Shown piece by piece: positions 25,698 through 34,544 of a stretch of DNA of 64,000 nt. The stretch is from positions 124,001 through 188,000 of the forward strand of contig NZ_LMUX01000009.1 of the NCBI RefSeq assembly GCF_009765705.1, given 5' to 3'. The stretch comes from Burkholderia sp. L27(2015) (GTDB taxonomy: Bacteria > Pseudomonadota > Gammaproteobacteria > Burkholderiales > Burkholderiaceae). Position numbers and translations under genes: made by a program. Below the pieces are notes generated by a model, which was given only the letters and a program-made list of their open reading frames with translations, had not been told where the DNA came from and made no database searches. Every line of letters starts with the position of its first letter. The first letter of the stretch is position 1.

Positions 25698-26378
25698 TCA
25701 GTGAATATCCGCGAGCACATCGACCGCGAGTTTCTCGGCCTGCTCGACATGGCGTTTGCACGCGTTCCCGGCTTCGGTCGCATCATTGCGCATGACCGCG
25801 TCGACGATCGCCGAAATTTCGGCGTAGCTCTGTTCGAGCCGCCCGGTGTGAGACAGCGTAGTCGCACGCAGCATCATTACTCGCGTATGGATGAGCCGCA
25901 GCATCTCCGTGAGCACTGGATTACCTGCCCCGTCGAGTATCACATCGTAGAACTGCGCCTTCTGCCTCAGGAACAGCAGGGTCACGTCCTCCGCCTTCAT
26001 GTCCTTGATCGCCGCAAGCTCCTTCAGCCCCTGGACGAGCGCCGCCCGCTGATCGGGCGTCGCGCGCTCAGTGAATTGCCGCCCGGCCAGCGCTTCCAGC
26101 GCCGCGCGCACTTCATACAGTCCCTTCGCTTCGTCCTTGGTGATGACCGCGACGATGGGCCCCTTGTGCGGAATGATCTGCACAAGACCTTCGGCCACTA
26201 ACTGACTTAATGCCTCGCGGACCAATGTCCGGCTCACGCCCAGCATTTCGCACAGTTCGCGTTCGATCAGCCGGTCGCCCGGCTTGAACGTCAGATCACT
26301 GATGGACAGGCGCAGCCCTTCAATTACCTGTTGACGCAACGTCGCAGCCGGACGGACAACTCGTCGGTTCGTATCCAT
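25698..26378 (-). CDS. GntR-family regulator (FCD/FadR subfamily)
   Basis: 226 residues. Winged helix with PGDRLIERELCEMLGVSRTL, then VREALSQLVAEGLVQIIPHK, the standard GntR signature. The C-terminal all-helical FCD domain has the metal/ligand-binding pattern DxxxN/H (FYDVILDGAGNPVL, LIHTRVMMLR, HVEQAEKLAVDVL). FCD regulators typically sense an organic acid and repress a catabolic operon. It lies between the porin-ThDP operon and the oxygenase operon, so either is a likely target. An imperfect palindrome upstream (26481-26492) suggests autoregulation. Confidence 0.9.
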   Translation of the reverse strand: MDTNRRVVRPAATLRQQVIEGLRLSISDLTFKPGDRLIERELCEMLGVSRTLVREALSQLVAEGLVQIIPHKGPIVAVITKDEAKGLYEVRAALEALAGRQFTERATPDQRAALVQGLKELAAIKDMKAEDVTLLFLRQKAQFYDVILDGAGNPVLTEMLRLIHTRVMMLRATTLSHTGRLEQSYAEISAIVDAVMRNDATEAGNACKRHVEQAEKLAVDVLADIH

Positions 26379-26480
26379 TCCTTCCTTCGTTGTTCATTAT
26401 CTAGATGGCAGGCATTCGTCGGCCATTTCTCGTCATACATTCACATTGGCAGCGCATCACCAGGTGCGCGTACTGTAAGT

Positions 26481-26492
26481 GATTATACAATC
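26481..26492. promoter_or_regulatory. putative GntR operator
   Basis: GATTATACAATC, a near-perfect palindrome (GATT-N4-AATC) resembling FCD-GntR sites built on TTGTATACAA. It lies ~100 bp upstream of the gntR start. Confidence 0.45.
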
Positions 26493-26582
26493 CTACAACT
26501 CTTTCAGCCATGGCTCTCAAGAGGATTTCCATGCAAGTTGAGTGATACCGCATGCGTGAGCATGCACTTCTGACACACCGTT

Positions 26583-27479
26583 TTACGCTGGGTTGCGCAC
26601 CGGCTCCAGTGCGTCGAAAAGTTTTCTGACGTGGGGTGCCAGCCTTTGCGAAGACCGGCAGACGAGTTGCAACTTCCGCCTGGACCAATCCTCGTCGAGC
26701 GATACGATCGAAAACGCCAGCGCGCCACTGAGCCGGCGGGTCGTGGATTCGGGCACCAGCGACACGCCTACACCTGCTGCCACCATATGGCACACGGCCT
26801 CGAAGCTCTCGACCTGGATGCGAAACTGGATGGTTTGCCCAAGCAGCAGGGCGGTCTTCGAAACGTATTGCTGATGGGATGACCGTTCGTTAAGCCCGAT
26901 GTAATTCCATTCGAGGACCTGATAGAAGCGCACTGCTTTCGCGCGCGCCAGTGGATGATCGTTGGGTACGATCACGACGAGCCTGTCTTCGCGAAACGGC
27001 ACGACCTCGAGGCTACGCGTGTTCACTAGCCCGACGATGATCCCCAGGTCGGCGAGACCTTCGTCGACCGCCCGCACGGTTTCGGGGCTCGTATGCTCCT
27101 CGATTTCCACGTTGATCTTCGGGTGTTCGACCAGGAAGTGTGGCAGCAGCGAGGGCAGATATTCGTGGATTGCGTTGGTGTTGGCGAACAGGCGAATGTT
27201 CCCACGCGTCCCCTCGCCGAACTGGGACAAGTCTTGCCGCAACCTGGCTGTCTCGCGCAGGATCGCGATCGTCCTGGTCAAAAACACTTCGCCCGCGGGC
27301 GTGAGTTCGACACCGCGGCTGCGGCGCACGAATAGTCGCGCGTCTACCGACTCCTCGAGGCTCTTGATTCGTGAACTCGCCGCGGCAACCGCGATCGGCA
27401 GACTCTCCGCCGCCTTGGTGAGGTTGCCGCAGGCAGCCACTGCCGCAAACAATCGTAGATCTGTCAAATCGAAACGCAT
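26583..27479 (-). CDS. LysR-family transcriptional regulator
   Basis: 298 residues. The N-terminal LysR helix-turn-helix has MRFDLTDLRLFAAVAACGNL and ASSRIKSLEESVDARLFVRR, followed by the effector-binding domain (VVIVPNDHPLARAKAV; MVAAGVGVSLVPES). It is divergent from the ferredoxin-reductase-oxygenase operon, with an inverted repeat in between. That is the classical arrangement for a LysR activator of aromatic degradation, responding to substrate or an intermediate. Initiation is at ATG 27479. Confidence 0.9.
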   Translation of the reverse strand: MRFDLTDLRLFAAVAACGNLTKAAESLPIAVAAASSRIKSLEESVDARLFVRRSRGVELTPAGEVFLTRTIAILRETARLRQDLSQFGEGTRGNIRLFANTNAIHEYLPSLLPHFLVEHPKINVEIEEHTSPETVRAVDEGLADLGIIVGLVNTRSLEVVPFREDRLVVIVPNDHPLARAKAVRFYQVLEWNYIGLNERSSHQQYVSKTALLLGQTIQFRIQVESFEAVCHMVAAGVGVSLVPESTTRRLSGALAFSIVSLDEDWSRRKLQLVCRSSQRLAPHVRKLFDALEPVRNPA

Positions 27480-27551
27480 CTAGGCCTCCGCTTCCTGTCG
27501 ACTCGGGTTGGCGCTTTAGCGCTTACTCGGTTCCATGCAAGATCATTGCTA

Positions 27552-27575
27552 TCGCGATGAATTCGCCGATCGCGA
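27552..27575. promoter_or_regulatory. putative LysR operator in divergent promoter region
   Basis: Inverted repeat TCGCGAT (27552-27558) and ATCGCGA (27569-27575), 10 bp apart, midway between the divergent LysR and ferredoxin genes. LysR sites often have this dyad form. No close consensus -35/-10 pair was located. Confidence 0.45.
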
Positions 27576-27715
27576 ACGCTCGCTCAATGAAATAGTGACA
27601 CACGCCTATCCACCAAGTACACAATTTCATCGATCTGCATCAGGCTCGTTGACCTCAGTCGAGCGTTTTCGGAAGGCCGTGTGCATTCCACAAAAATATC
27701 TGGAGAAGCAACACG

Positions 27716-28024
27716 ATGGCATGGAAAGCAATGGCCCGGGTTACCGACGTAGAACCGGGCGCAGTGAAAGCCTGTCGGGTCGACAACGTTCCGCTGGCAC
27801 TGTACAACCTCGACGGCGAATTCTTCGCGACCCACGATATCTGCACTCATGCGCATGCGTGCCTGTCGGACGGATATCTTGAAGACGGCACGATCGAGTG
27901 CCCCCTGCACCAGGGCGTATTCGACGTGCGCACGGGTAACGCGGTCTCGGGCCCGGTCGATACCAATGTCAAGACTTTCGCTGTGCGTGTGGAAGGCGAC
28001 GACGTCCTCGTGGACATGGATTGA
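27716..28024 (+). CDS. Rieske [2Fe-2S] ferredoxin of a ring-hydroxylating oxygenase
   Basis: 102 residues. Rieske cluster ligands are Cys43/His45 (CTHAHACLSDGYLE) and Cys62/His65 (ECPLHQGVFD), as in biphenyl/naphthalene dioxygenase ferredoxins. It carries electrons from the flavoprotein reductase (next gene) to the terminal oxygenase. First gene of the operon, 57 bp before the reductase. Cytoplasmic. Confidence 0.93.
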   Translation: MAWKAMARVTDVEPGAVKACRVDNVPLALYNLDGEFFATHDICTHAHACLSDGYLEDGTIECPLHQGVFDVRTGNAVSGPVDTNVKTFAVRVEGDDVLVDMD

Positions 28025-28080
28025 CGCCTCATGAATTCAATCCATGGCATGAACCCTCATCGGCCCGGGAGGTGCGGCGC

Positions 28081-29298
28081 ATGAAACAGCGAGTCATTAT
28101 CATCGGTGCTGGCCAGAGCGGGGCCCGGACGGCAGCGGCGCTTCGCAAGCAGGGAAGTACGGACGAGATCTTACTGATCGGCGACGAAGTCGAACTGCCC
28201 TACGAGCGGCCACCTTTATCCAAGGATATCCTTGCCGGGGCACCCCTTTCGGGTACCGTCATTTTTCCATCGGAGTACTACGCGGAACACGACATCGATG
28301 TGCGCGTCGACACACGCGTCAGCGCGATCGAGCCGGCCTCGCAGCAGATCGTGCTCGCAGATTCGTCGCGGCTCGCCTATGACCAACTCGTGCTGGCGAC
28401 GGGCGTGCGGGCGCGACGGCTCGATATCCCTGGTGCGGAGCTAGACGGTGTGCTGACGCTGCGCACGGCGCAGGACAGTACACGACTCTGCGCGCGCCTG
28501 ACGCCGAACGCGAGGATCGTGGTTCTCGGCGGCGGTTTTCTGGGCCTGGAGATCGCCGCGGCAGCCGTCAAGCGGGGATGTGCGGTGACGGTCGTCGAGA
28601 GCGCAGCAGTGCTGCTCGGCCGGATTCTCGGCGGATTTCTCGGTGAGAGCCTCGCCAAGCTACACCGTTCGCATGGCGTCGATATCCAGACGAATGCGCG
28701 TATCAAGGCAATTGAAGGCCAGGGATCGGTCAGCGCCATCATGCTTGAAGATGGCACAACGATACCCGCAGACACCGTCGTGGTCGCTGTCGGGGCGCTC
28801 GCCAACGACGCGCTCGCGAGAGCGGCGGGTGTCGAATGCGCGGATGGTGTGCTGGTCGATGCTCATACACGGTCCTCGGTAGACGGAATTTACGCGGTCG
28901 GGGATGTCGCTCGCCAGCGTGAACGGTGGTCTCTGATGGGCGTTCGCCTCGAATCATGGGAAAACGCGGAATTGCAGGCGCAGACCGCGGCGCGCACGAT
29001 TCTCGGTGTACCTGTAACCGCTGACGCGGCCCCTTGGTTCTGGACCGATCAATACGATCAGAACATCCAGGTCCTCGGTGGTTGCGAGCCGGACGATGCG
29101 GTCGTGATGCGGGGCGATGCCGCTGCACCGTCGTGGTGTGCGTTCTTCGTGCGCCGCGGCCGGCTACACGGCGCAGTGTTGATGAATGCGGGGCGTGAGC
29201 GTCGTATCGTCAGGCAGATCATGGATGCGCGGCAGATCGTTGATTGCGGCGCGCTCGGCGACCTTGCCCGTCCATTGAAAAGTCTGGTTGCCACCTGA
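28081..29298 (+). CDS. FAD-dependent ferredoxin reductase (BphA4/glutathione-reductase type)
   Basis: 405 residues from ATG 28081 (GGGAGG 9 nt upstream; an in-frame ATG at 28021 is less likely). FAD fold VIIIGAGQSGARTAAALRKQ, NAD-binding fold RIVVLGGGFLGLEIAAAAVK, and the FAD-binding element DGIYAVGDVARQ. It is the NADH-oxidising component, passing electrons to the Rieske ferredoxin upstream. This GR-type reductase differs from the FNR-type reductase of the naphthalene/salicylate nag system. Confidence 0.92.
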   Translation: MKQRVIIIGAGQSGARTAAALRKQGSTDEILLIGDEVELPYERPPLSKDILAGAPLSGTVIFPSEYYAEHDIDVRVDTRVSAIEPASQQIVLADSSRLAYDQLVLATGVRARRLDIPGAELDGVLTLRTAQDSTRLCARLTPNARIVVLGGGFLGLEIAAAAVKRGCAVTVVESAAVLLGRILGGFLGESLAKLHRSHGVDIQTNARIKAIEGQGSVSAIMLEDGTTIPADTVVVAVGALANDALARAAGVECADGVLVDAHTRSSVDGIYAVGDVARQRERWSLMGVRLESWENAELQAQTAARTILGVPVTADAAPWFWTDQYDQNIQVLGGCEPDDAVVMRGDAAAPSWCAFFVRRGRLHGAVLMNAGRERRIVRQIMDARQIVDCGALGDLARPLKSLVAT

Positions 29299-29443
29299 TT
29301 TGACGTGACGATCGACGCACGCGGCGCCCCGCTCTGAAAGCCGGTCGAACGTCCGGATACCGCCCGTTCGACAATCGATATCCCGTTTCGCCGTATATCG
29401 AAGTAGTAATAAATAAGTGATCCTAAATTAATGGAGATAAAGC

Positions 29444-30724
29444 ATGCAGATTGAAATAAAACAGGTCGACCGACCCGCGTCGCCTTGCGCCACACCGGCT
29501 AACGTCGAACGCACCTGGCCCGAGGAAGGAAACTCGCGCATTCCATTCTGGGTCTATAGCGACCCGGAAGTCTATCGTCTCGAGAAGGAGCGAATCTTTC
29601 TGGGGCCGAACTGGTCGTACGTGGCACTCGAGTGCGAGATCCCGAACGCTGGCGACTACAAGCGCAGCTTTGTCGGCGATATGCCGATCGTCGTCGTGCG
29701 CGACACCGACGGCAGCGTCAATGCTTTCGCCAACAGTTGCGCGCATCGTGGCGTCGCGTTCTGCCAGAGCGATTCTGGCAACACCAAGTCTTTTACCTGC
29801 CCTTACCACCACTGGAGCTATGACCTGAAGGGCAACGTCACGGGGCTGCCTTTCAAGCGTGGCTACAAGGGCAAGGGTGGCATGCCGAAAGACTTCGACG
29901 TCACCGAACATCGCGCCCGCCCGCTTGTCGTCACGATCCGCAACGGGGCGGTCTTCGCATCGTTCGACGCCAGCGTCGAATCGTTCGAGGACTACATGGG
30001 CCCTAACATGCTCCAGTATTTCGACCGTGTCTTCGATGGCCGCCGGCTCGAATTGCTCGGCTATATGCGGCAACGGATCGATGGCAACTGGAAGCTGATG
30101 TTCGAAAATCTCAAGGACCCGTACCACGCTAGCCTGCTGCATGTGTTCTTCGTCACCTTCGGTCTGTTCCGCATGGATGCGAAATCGGCGATCGAAATGG
30201 ACGACACCGGACGGCATTGCGCAATGGTCAACCGACGCGCGGGCGTACTGGAAGCTGAAGCCGCACGCGAAATGAGCCAGACCCTGCGCGGCGATATGAA
30301 GCTCAAGGACACGCGGGTGCTGGACCTGATTCGCGAGTTTCCCGGCGATGTGACGGCGGTCATGAGCACCGTTTGGCCCAACCTGATTCTTCAGCAACAG
30401 TCGAACACGCTGGCGATGCGCCATATCGTGCCGCATGGCCCGGGACAACATGACCTGCACTGGACATTCTTCGGCTACGCGGATGACACGCCGGAAATGC
30501 GTGCGCACCGGATTCGCCAGGCGAACCTGATGGGCCCGGCAGGCTTTGTTTCAGTCGACGACAGCGAGGTGATGGTGATGTCGCAAGAGGGCACGACGCC
30601 TTACAACGAGCGGGCGGGCATCGCCGAAATGGCAGGCCGTACCGTCGAGGACCACGATCACACGATTACCGAAGTGGCCGTTCGCGGCCTGTATCAACAC
30701 TATCGCAAGGTCATGGGACTATGA
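29444..30724 (+). CDS. aromatic ring-hydroxylating oxygenase alpha subunit (salicylate 5-hydroxylase/NagG-like)
   Basis: 426 residues. Rieske domain ligands are Cys99/His101 (SCAHRGVAF) and Cys119/His122 (CPYHHWSYDLKG). The catalytic domain has bridging Asp225 and mononuclear-iron ligands His228/His233 (ENLKDPYHASLLH), with the third ligand near Asp372 (FVSVDDSEV). Long stretches agree with my memory of NagG of Ralstonia U2, which hydroxylates salicylate to gentisate: FWVY at the N-terminus, VFASFD, YFDRVF, RQRIDGNWKLM. TphA2 (terephthalate) is more distant. The true substrate could be another benzoate. It overlaps the beta gene by ATGA. Confidence 0.88.
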   Translation: MQIEIKQVDRPASPCATPANVERTWPEEGNSRIPFWVYSDPEVYRLEKERIFLGPNWSYVALECEIPNAGDYKRSFVGDMPIVVVRDTDGSVNAFANSCAHRGVAFCQSDSGNTKSFTCPYHHWSYDLKGNVTGLPFKRGYKGKGGMPKDFDVTEHRARPLVVTIRNGAVFASFDASVESFEDYMGPNMLQYFDRVFDGRRLELLGYMRQRIDGNWKLMFENLKDPYHASLLHVFFVTFGLFRMDAKSAIEMDDTGRHCAMVNRRAGVLEAEAAREMSQTLRGDMKLKDTRVLDLIREFPGDVTAVMSTVWPNLILQQQSNTLAMRHIVPHGPGQHDLHWTFFGYADDTPEMRAHRIRQANLMGPAGFVSVDDSEVMVMSQEGTTPYNERAGIAEMAGRTVEDHDHTITEVAVRGLYQHYRKVMGL

Positions 30725-31224
30725 ACACATTTGCTCATCTGGCCGCACCGGCAATTTCCGTCGAAACGCGCTTTGGCATCATGGACCTGTACGACGCCTA
30801 TAGTGCCGCGCTCGACGAAGGCCGTTACAGCGACTGGGCCTCGTTCTTTACCGACGATGCGGTTTACCGGCTCGTGCCGAAGGAAAACTACGACCGCAAC
30901 CTGCCCATCGCGATCATCTATTGCGACGGAAAGGGGATGATCGAAGACCGTGCATTTACGACCGTCGAAACGACCATTGCCCAACCGCGATCGCTACGGC
31001 ACTTCGTGACGGGCATCGCGGTTCGCGAGGTCGTAGAGGGGGGCTATGAGATCGGGGCGAATTTCTTGGTCGTCCAGACCATGCTTGACCGGGGCACGGA
31101 AATCGTGATGTCGGGTCGCTATGTCGACCGCGTCGTTCTGGATGGCGAGAGATTATTGTTCGCAAGAAAGACCTGCGTGTCGGACACGCTTCTTTACCCG
31201 ACCTCGGTCGTGGCGCCGGTGTAG
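30721..31224 (+). CDS. aromatic ring-hydroxylating oxygenase beta subunit (NagH-like)
   Basis: 167 residues with the cystatin/NTF2-like fold of small oxygenase subunits: MDLYDAYSAALDEGRYSDWA, then FFTDDAVYRLVPKENYDRNL, and a C-terminal LLFARKTCVSDTLLYPTSVV. It assembles with alpha (probably alpha3beta3) and is structural. It starts at ATGA overlapping alpha and is followed by a perfect hairpin at 31272. No ring-cleavage dioxygenase follows in the operon, so the product must be handled elsewhere. Confidence 0.88.
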   Translation: MNTFAHLAAPAISVETRFGIMDLYDAYSAALDEGRYSDWASFFTDDAVYRLVPKENYDRNLPIAIIYCDGKGMIEDRAFTTVETTIAQPRSLRHFVTGIAVREVVEGGYEIGANFLVVQTMLDRGTEIVMSGRYVDRVVLDGERLLFARKTCVSDTLLYPTSVVAPV

Positions 31225-31271
31225 GCTGGCAACCTGCCCAAGGTCGCGCTAGTTGCCTGCATGTGCAAGCG

Positions 31272-31299
31272 CCTGACCATGCTTAATGCCATGGTCAGG
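31272..31299. terminator. 10-bp perfect hairpin between convergent operons
   Basis: CCTGACCATG (31272-31281) and CATGGTCAGG (31290-31299) around an 8-nt loop, between the convergent ends of the oxygenase and UbiD genes. No U-tract, but position and symmetry suit a bidirectional terminator. Confidence 0.55.
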
Positions 31300-31354
31300 A
31301 CCAATACGCCTTGGGACGATACGCTTCATCGAACTTGTCTGCGAAGACGGTTAC

Positions 31355-33013
31355 TCAGTCATGGCCGCCCGAGGCTTCACGCACTGGCGTTTCAGGCTTC
31401 ACGCCGCCGCGCCGGTTAGCGAAGGTGCGCTCGCCGGTCTCGCGCCAACCGCCAGAGGTGGCCGCCTCTGCATACTCATCCCAGCGCTTGTCCCAGTCGC
31501 CCAGATGATAGCCGTGCCATGGCGACCGCGGAGTAAGGTGGGGAAGTTGCAACTCTTCCCAGATCTTGCGCGCGGCGGTCATGTATTTCTCCGTCGGCAG
31601 AGCCAGCGGCGGCATATCGTGCTTGAGCGTCGCGTCGATCAGCAGCGTACTTTCGAGTGGCGCACGGCCGGACTTCGGGCCATGCCCGCTGGTGCGATAG
31701 GGCGTCACATGCACGTCATGCGTGAAGTCGGAGCGATAGGCCAGCGACCAGAAGACGGCATCGGCATTTTCCGGGTCAATATCCTCGGAGACGGCGACGA
31801 CCATCTTGCCGCACTGCGCCTGGAGCGTCGCGACCCCCTGCATGCCGCGCCAGACTTCTGCCTGTGGCGTGCCGCGTGCAAACTGGACGAAGATCACCTT
31901 GCGCAGGTTGGTCAGCGGCTCATGCATCACCACCCGCTTGACGCCGCGTACACCCATCGTCTTCTGCAGATGCTCGAGGAACAGCGGCTCATAGGCCACC
32001 TTCTTCATCACAGAGCTTTCGCTGGGCGTCACCTGGCTGATGATCGAAACGAAGACAGGCTTCTTCTTCATCGTGATCGCGGTGACGTGCATCGACATGT
32101 TGTAGTCTTCGAGCGCGATATGGCCGTGGCTCTCGCCGAACGGGCCTTCGGGCTCCAGTGCATCCGTGTCGATCAGGCCTTCAATCACGATCTCGGCGTC
32201 GGCAGGGACGAGGAGATCGATGGTCTTGCAGCGCACCACGTCGACTGCCGCGCGCATCAGGCCGCCTGCTACCTCCATCTCGTCCTGGTCGATCTGGAGC
32301 TTCTGCGGCCCGGTGAACAGCACGGCCGGCGCGCAGCCCAGCACGATGGCGCAGGGCATTTGCTGGCCCTTGGCGCGATATTTCTCCCAGTGGAGATAGC
32401 CGCCGGCCCCTGACAGGCGACTCGCCATGCGCACGCCCAGTCGGTCCTCCGCCTTCAAGGCGGCGCGGTAGGTGCCCATGTTCTGCACGCCGCTCTCGGG
32501 ATCCCGGGTCACGCAGAGCGTCGCGGTGAGATAGGGCGCCGCGTCGAAGCCAGGCGTGGAGACCGGCACCGGCAGGATGGACAAGCCCTTGTGCTTGAGC
32601 GCGTCGCCGGTGATCACCACCTCCTGACAGGGCGCCTTCTCCACCATCACCGGCGGGATGGGCTTGGCAATCGCCTCCATCCAGACCTTGCCGATCTGCT
32701 CGACCGGTAGGCCGAGGCCGGTGGCGTAGATCTCCGGCGAGGCGGCGAGGCCGCCGATCAGCACCGGGATGTCATAGGTATGGCCTTCGCCGTCGACCAC
32801 GTTGGTGAACAGGAAAGCGCGGCGCTGATCTTCGTCTAGCCCGCCTTGGAACTGCCAGCGCGCTAACGGGTGCAGCTCCGTATCCTTGTTGATCGGCCGG
32901 TCGATGCGCGTGAGCAGACCCTTGGCTTCCAGTCGGGCGATATGCTCCTGCAAGTCGCGCGGGGCGCCCAGCGGATCACCGGCGGCAGTTGCGGCGGGCG
33001 AAAGATTGTCCAT
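31355..33013 (-). CDS. UbiD-family prFMN-dependent (de)carboxylase
   Basis: 552 residues from ATG 33013, with AGGAGAGTGTG upstream. UbiD catalytic set: Asn178/Arg183 in VQNMGTYR and Glu289/Glu294 in EPEGPFGESHGH, matching the E-R-E triad of Fdc1. The prenyl-FMN cofactor is supplied by a UbiX partner not in this window. The family decarboxylates aromatic, heteroaromatic or alpha,beta-unsaturated acids. Downstream of the permease and 121 bp from it, so transport and decarboxylation are probably coupled. Distinct from core UbiD by length and context; substrate unassigned. Confidence 0.88.
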   Translation of the reverse strand: MDNLSPAATAAGDPLGAPRDLQEHIARLEAKGLLTRIDRPINKDTELHPLARWQFQGGLDEDQRRAFLFTNVVDGEGHTYDIPVLIGGLAASPEIYATGLGLPVEQIGKVWMEAIAKPIPPVMVEKAPCQEVVITGDALKHKGLSILPVPVSTPGFDAAPYLTATLCVTRDPESGVQNMGTYRAALKAEDRLGVRMASRLSGAGGYLHWEKYRAKGQQMPCAIVLGCAPAVLFTGPQKLQIDQDEMEVAGGLMRAAVDVVRCKTIDLLVPADAEIVIEGLIDTDALEPEGPFGESHGHIALEDYNMSMHVTAITMKKKPVFVSIISQVTPSESSVMKKVAYEPLFLEHLQKTMGVRGVKRVVMHEPLTNLRKVIFVQFARGTPQAEVWRGMQGVATLQAQCGKMVVAVSEDIDPENADAVFWSLAYRSDFTHDVHVTPYRTSGHGPKSGRAPLESTLLIDATLKHDMPPLALPTEKYMTAARKIWEELQLPHLTPRSPWHGYHLGDWDKRWDEYAEAATSGGWRETGERTFANRRGGVKPETPVREASGGHD

Positions 33014-33134
33014 CACACTCTCCTTGGCCGAATGGCGGCCCATAGTTTGAAACAGGATTGGCGCCGAGGCGCCGGAAAAGGTATTGCGCGGGCACATGCT
33101 CCGCCCAGCGCAGGTCCAGATAGCAGTCGACGTC

Positions 33135-34544
33135 TCAGCTCTGACGTGGGGACGGGAGGGGGGATGGGACCGCGCGGGTCCGTCCGGGCAACAGCGCCGA
33201 AAAGATCATGAGCGAGGCGACGCCGACAATGACCGGCTGCTTGAGCAACAGGCTCACGACGAGCGGGAGGGCTTTGAACACCTCGGGGTCGATGAACAGA
33301 CTGCCGAAGCCGAGCATCAGCGAGAAGCCCGTGATCGCGAGCCGCCGCTCGGTCCACTCGACCTCGGCCAGCATCTCGACGCCGTGGACGAAGACCATAC
33401 CGAACAGCACGGTCGCAGCGGCCGCCAGGATCGGCACCGGCAGTACGACGAAGAGGTAGTCAAGCTTGTTGAAAAAGCCCATGACGACCAGGATAATGCC
33501 GGTCGCCATCGTCACCTGCCGTGAGGCGACGCGCGTCGATCGCAGCAGTGCCACATTGGCCGGGTAGGGCACGTTGCTGAACGCGCCGATGCAACTCCCG
33601 AGCGCTGAGCCCAGCATCATCGCAAACACACCCCAAGAAAGGCGCGCGGTGGGCATGGCTTCGCCTGTCCATTCGCCGACGACACTCATCAGCGTCATCG
33701 TCTGGATGTTGATCGCGACGATGACGAGGAAGAATACCAGCACATATTGGGGGTTTACCGAAAAGCCAAAGGCGAAGAAGTGGGGCAGCACCACCCAGGG
33801 CGCCTTGGCCACCATCCCGAAATCGATCGCGTGGAAGCATTCGAAGGTCACCGCGCCTGCGATCAGCGCGATCAGAAGCGCAAGGCGGCGCAGGATGCGA
33901 ATTTTTGAGATTGCCAGTACCATCAGTACTACCGCCGTCACCAGCCCGGCACCCAGGTTGATCAGCGGGAAGGTCGGGTCGGTGGATTTGCCGAGCCAGT
34001 GCGGGAAAGCGAGATCGGCGATCTGCATCATCACGAGCATCACAATCACGCCGGCGATCTCAGGGGTGCGCACTATGCGGGCGAGCAGTGCGATCGCACT
34101 CTTCCCGCGTATCGGAACCGACAGCGCACACCAAATCAGCGAGGCGACGCAGAGCGATCCGAAGCCGGCACCGAGACTGCTGCCAGGCATATGGCCGAAT
34201 GACATCAATGCGGCAAAGACGCCGGCATAAGGGCCAACCACGAGTGGCGCACGGCCGAAGAAACCTGCGATTAGAATCGTCGTCAGGCCGCAGCCGATGA
34301 ACGTGGCACCGTAGAGGTCCGCCACCATTCCGATCGGAAGGCCGAACGACTTCCCCATAATGCCTGGAAACACAAAGATGCCGGTCATCACGAAGATGTT
34401 CTGGAGCCCCATCAGGATCGAGTCCTTGGCGGGGACGTGGCCTCCCGGGAGGACATCGAACATGGCTTCGGTACTGTGCACTTGACTTTCTACGGCGGTG
34501 CTAACGTTGGCTTGGCGACTGCCAGCGTGAGGCGATGATGACAT
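33135..34544 (-). CDS. NCS2-family permease (uracil/xanthine/ascorbate-type)
   Basis: 469 residues, 12-14 hydrophobic segments. The start region GLQNIFVMTGIFVFPGIMG and the later GDWTG-like segment (VVGEWTGEAMPTARLSWGVF) fit NCS2/NAT. The family signature Q/E/P-N-x-G-x4-T-R/K/G appears as A-N-V-A-LLRS-T-R around Asn330 (YPANVALLRSTRVASR), with the first residue and the Gly replaced. The substrate probably differs from purines and pyrimidines. Inner membrane, proton symport in the family. First gene of an operon with the UbiD decarboxylase. Confidence 0.85.
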   Translation of the reverse strand: MSSSPHAGSRQANVSTAVESQVHSTEAMFDVLPGGHVPAKDSILMGLQNIFVMTGIFVFPGIMGKSFGLPIGMVADLYGATFIGCGLTTILIAGFFGRAPLVVGPYAGVFAALMSFGHMPGSSLGAGFGSLCVASLIWCALSVPIRGKSAIALLARIVRTPEIAGVIVMLVMMQIADLAFPHWLGKSTDPTFPLINLGAGLVTAVVLMVLAISKIRILRRLALLIALIAGAVTFECFHAIDFGMVAKAPWVVLPHFFAFGFSVNPQYVLVFFLVIVAINIQTMTLMSVVGEWTGEAMPTARLSWGVFAMMLGSALGSCIGAFSNVPYPANVALLRSTRVASRQVTMATGIILVVMGFFNKLDYLFVVLPVPILAAAATVLFGMVFVHGVEMLAEVEWTERRLAITGFSLMLGFGSLFIDPEVFKALPLVVSLLLKQPVIVGVASLMIFSALLPGRTRAVPSPLPSPRQS

